Position numbers and translations under genes: made by a program. Source: Algoriphagus boritolerans DSM 17298 = JCM 18970 (GTDB lineage: Bacteria > Bacteroidota > Bacteroidia > Cytophagales > Cyclobacteriaceae). From it: a stretch of DNA of 64,000 nucleotides. Under the pieces are notes generated by a model. The model was not told the DNA's origin. It did not search any database and saw only the letters and a list, made by a program, of their open reading frames with translations. The stretch lies in contig NZ_FNVR01000021.1 in NCBI RefSeq assembly GCF_900108085.1, positions 1 to 64,000 of the forward strand, read 5' to 3'. Shown here piece after piece: positions 61,929 through 64,000 of the stretch. Positions within the stretch are counted from its first letter, which is position 1. Each line of letters opens with the position of its first letter.

Positions 61929-61944
61929 AATTTCAAGTAACCTA

Positions 61945-62943
61945 ATGAAGACAGGCGAAATCAATTACGAAATAGAAAAGAACATCGAAGTTATCACACA
62001 GTTGGATGGCTTAGTTGCCGACGCTGTCGATAACATTCTGGTAGATCCGGACAAATGCTGGCAGCCCTCAGATTTTCTTCCTGATTTTGGTGATCCCAAC
62101 ATTCATGAAGAAATCAAATTGCTTCAAAAAAGAGCAGAAGGAATTCCAGACACGGTACTGACGTCATTGATTGGCAATATGATCACTGAGGAAGCACTTC
62201 CCAGTTATCAAACCTATTTCAATATGCTCGAAGGGGTAAATCCGGAGCGTAATTTGCTCTCTAAAGCAGGGTGGGTAAGATGGTCGAAGTCTTGGACCGC
62301 TGAGGAAAACAGACACGGGGACTTGCTCAACAAGTACCTCTATATGACTGGAAGAGTGGATATGAAAGCAGTGGAGCGAACCATCCACCGACTGTTGACT
62401 AATGGTTTTGATCCCAACTCAGGGGGAGATCCTTATCAGGCGATAGTCTATACCTCCTTTCAGGAAAGAGCGACCAAAATATCCCATGTAAATACAGGAA
62501 AACTTGCTGATATCGCTGGGGATACCATTCTGGGAAGAATCTGTAAGCAAATCGCCGGTGATGAAGCGAGACACGAAAAAGCTTATAAATCATTCATGTC
62601 AAGGATTTTTGAAATCGATCCGAACGGAGCGATCCTTGCTTTTGAAAAATTGATGAGAAAGCAAATCGTCATGCCTGCCGTATTGATGGGTGAAGGCAGT
62701 TCAAATCCGTCTCTGTTCACTCAGTTTTCCGAGATCACTCAGAAAGTAGGAATCTATACCAGCTGGGACTATGCCCGAATCATTGATCACCTCGTAAGCC
62801 TTTGGAAAATAGAGGCCTTGACAGGTTTGGATGCAGCAGCAGCTAAAGCCCAGGATTACTTGGCCAAATTAGCTGAACGCTACATGAGAGTAGCTGATCG
62901 AATGAAAGCTCCGGAGGAAGTCAAACTTGCCTGGCTTAAATAA
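61945..62943 (+). CDS. Acyl-ACP desaturase (soluble di-iron type)
   Basis: A 332-residue ferritin-like di-iron enzyme related to plant stearoyl-ACP delta-9 desaturase, which introduces a double bond into fatty acids bound to ACP using O2 and ferredoxin. The iron ligands are all visible: Glu82/83 in TEEALP, Glu121 and His124 in EENRHG, Glu174 in SFQERATKISH and Glu207 with His210 in DEARHEKAY. It probably controls membrane fluidity, for example in cold. It is monocistronic, with a palindromic operator-like site at its promoter and a terminator after it. Confidence 0.93.
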   Translation: MKTGEINYEIEKNIEVITQLDGLVADAVDNILVDPDKCWQPSDFLPDFGDPNIHEEIKLLQKRAEGIPDTVLTSLIGNMITEEALPSYQTYFNMLEGVNPERNLLSKAGWVRWSKSWTAEENRHGDLLNKYLYMTGRVDMKAVERTIHRLLTNGFDPNSGGDPYQAIVYTSFQERATKISHVNTGKLADIAGDTILGRICKQIAGDEARHEKAYKSFMSRIFEIDPNGAILAFEKLMRKQIVMPAVLMGEGSSNPSLFTQFSEITQKVGIYTSWDYARIIDHLVSLWKIEALTGLDAAAAKAQDYLAKLAERYMRVADRMKAPEEVKLAWLK

Positions 62944-62963
62944 AAATTCAATTAAACGATTTG

Positions 62964-62993
62964 AAAGTCTTGCTGAAAAGCGGGACTTTTTTT
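62964..62993 (+). terminator. Rho-independent terminator of the desaturase gene
   Basis: An 11-bp stem, AAAGTCTTGCT with AGCGGGACTTT (two G-T pairs), closed by a GAAA tetraloop, then a T-run. Confidence 0.85.
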
Positions 62994-63026
62994 ATGCTAT
63001 CTTGAATGGAATAGAAACCTAACAAA

Positions 63027-64000
63027 ATGAAAAAATATCCTTTCAGCTTCCTTATTCTACTTTTCTTTTTTCCATTTAGCGGGTATAGTCAAGAAATAAG
63101 TATTAATTCTGACCGATTGCATGAAAGACTCATGAAGCTTTCTACTTATGGTAAAAATGAGGCAGGTGGATCTGACCGGCAGGCATTCACCAAACATGAT
63201 ATCGAGGCGCGGGAGTATGTGAAAAAATTAATGGAAGATGCAGGTCTGGAAGTTTCTGTTGATTTTGCTGCAAATATTATTGGAAAAAAGGCCGGGAGAA
63301 ATCCTAACCTAAAGCCAATTGCTTTCGGTTCGCATATCGATGAGGTGCCAAATGGAGGGGATTATGATGGTCCAATTGGAAGTTTGGGTGCAATTGAAGT
63401 CGTAAAGACCTTGACAGAAAATGGTATTGAAACCGAGCACCCCCTGGAAGTCATCATTTTTACCAATGAAGAAGGGGGGGTTGTCGGCAGCCGTGCTTTA
63501 GTGGGGGCATTGAGCCAGGAAGCTTTGCAGGTGGTAAGTTCTAGTGGACTGACTCAATATGAAGGGATCAAAGCGCTGGGTGGTAATCCAGATCGAATTC
63601 CTGAACTTAAGCGAAACAAGGGAGAACTGGCTTCATTTCTTGAACTGCACATTGAGCAGGGCGGGAATCTTTACACTGAAAAGCTTGATATTGGCGTGGT
63701 GGAGGGCATTGTCGCGATAGAATGGTGGGAGTTTTCTTTCTTGGGAAAAGCAAACCATGCCGGGACGACTCCAATGAAAATGCGAAAAGACCCCATGCTT
63801 CCTGCTGCAAAATTCGTTTTGGCAGTAAATGAAATAGTCACTAGCTACGAAGGAAATCAGGTAGGTACAGTAGGTAAAATTCAGGCTTTTCCGGGAGCGG
63901 GAAATGTGATTCCGGGAGCAGTAAAAGTGAATCTGGAAATCCGGGATCTCTCTTCTGAAAAAATCTGGGAGATCTATTCCGAGATTGAGAAAAGAGCAAA
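63027..64000 (+). CDS. Exported M20 Zn-hydrolase (allantoate/N-carbamoyl amidohydrolase type), 3' truncated by window
   Basis: The frame starts at ATG 63027 and is open to the window end (324 codons). A Sec signal (FLILLFFFPFSGYS then QE) precedes the M20C core: AFGSHIDEVPNGGDYDGPIGSLGA with two metal ligands, FTNEEGGVVGSRALVG with the catalytic Glu pair, LELHIEQGGNLY, and the lid-domain motif GKANHAGTTPMKMRKDP. These fit amidohydrolases such as allantoate amidohydrolase or L-carbamoylase. The export signal is unusual for those cytosolic enzymes, so the substrate may be an extracellular ureido or peptide compound. Confidence 0.9.
   Translation, partial: MKKYPFSFLILLFFFPFSGYSQEISINSDRLHERLMKLSTYGKNEAGGSDRQAFTKHDIEAREYVKKLMEDAGLEVSVDFAANIIGKKAGRNPNLKPIAFGSHIDEVPNGGDYDGPIGSLGAIEVVKTLTENGIETEHPLEVIIFTNEEGGVVGSRALVGALSQEALQVVSSSGLTQYEGIKALGGNPDRIPELKRNKGELASFLELHIEQGGNLYTEKLDIGVVEGIVAIEWWEFSFLGKANHAGTTPMKMRKDPMLPAAKFVLAVNEIVTSYEGNQVGTVGKIQAFPGAGNVIPGAVKVNLEIRDLSSEKIWEIYSEIEKRA

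Overview
The window is chromosomal DNA of a Bacteroidota bacterium, most likely order Cytophagales and close to Algoriphagus or Cyclobacteriaceae. The signs are a DUF5916 protein, TonB receptors with an OMP_b-brl_3-type barrel, many lipobox lipoproteins, a long SecA of 1126 residues, GYKDK-type YbeY, a Bacteroidota-type Big_5 lipoprotein, and a tRNA promoter of the form TTG-N19-TAnnTTTG. The genus assignment is inference from protein style only.

Layout. 1-5004 (+): the end of a sensor kinase, a Tat-exported carboxylesterase, a small membrane protein and a GT35-like glucan phosphorylase homologue. 5064-15726 (mainly -): a cytochrome c/PQQ-type sugar dehydrogenase, then a beta-oxidation locus (marR, fadN, a four-helix-bundle gene, fadA, fadE) and a separate fadD. 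15727-16190: an AT-rich, DnaA-box-bearing gap that looks like the replication origin. 16166-23023 (-): a housekeeping cluster with mnmG, ybeY, an anti-sigma kinase and exonuclease III. Two perfect parS-type palindromes lie between mnmG and ybeY. 23105-31211 (mainly +): comF, DinB/YfiT, SDR, thioesterase, mutS, a LuxR-type regulator, tRNA-Gly and tRNA-Leu. 31272-33539 (-): a MazG-like protein, a lipoprotein and an exported superoxide dismutase. 33993-46000 (+): dapF, secA, a SPOR-like lipoprotein, two M20 peptidases, an S1/P1 nuclease, a GH13 amylase and a GH25 lysozyme. 46162-54279: an esterase, an F420-reductase-like protein, a Ca/Na antiporter, a TonB receptor and a DUF5916 protein. 54358-55013: a decayed toxin-antitoxin pair. 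55032-64000: a PNPOx-like flavoprotein, clpB, an ORF6N protein, a membrane dipeptidase, an NHL lipoprotein, an acyl-ACP desaturase and a truncated M20 hydrolase.

Most notable: (1) a candidate oriC plus twin parS 4.4 kb apart, which would make this the origin/centromere region of the chromosome; (2) a dispersed ~115-bp element with a compensatory base change in a hairpin, present in two near-identical copies and in more divergent copies, two of which run into the start region of a gene; (3) an IVS-like four-helix-bundle gene bounded by complementary arms and inserted inside a fadNAE-type operon; (4) loss of the PLP-binding lysine in the phosphorylase homologue; (5) a PIN toxin killed by one nonsense codon beside an antitoxin without an ATG. 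No CRISPR array, rRNA operon, prophage or complete insertion sequence was seen.
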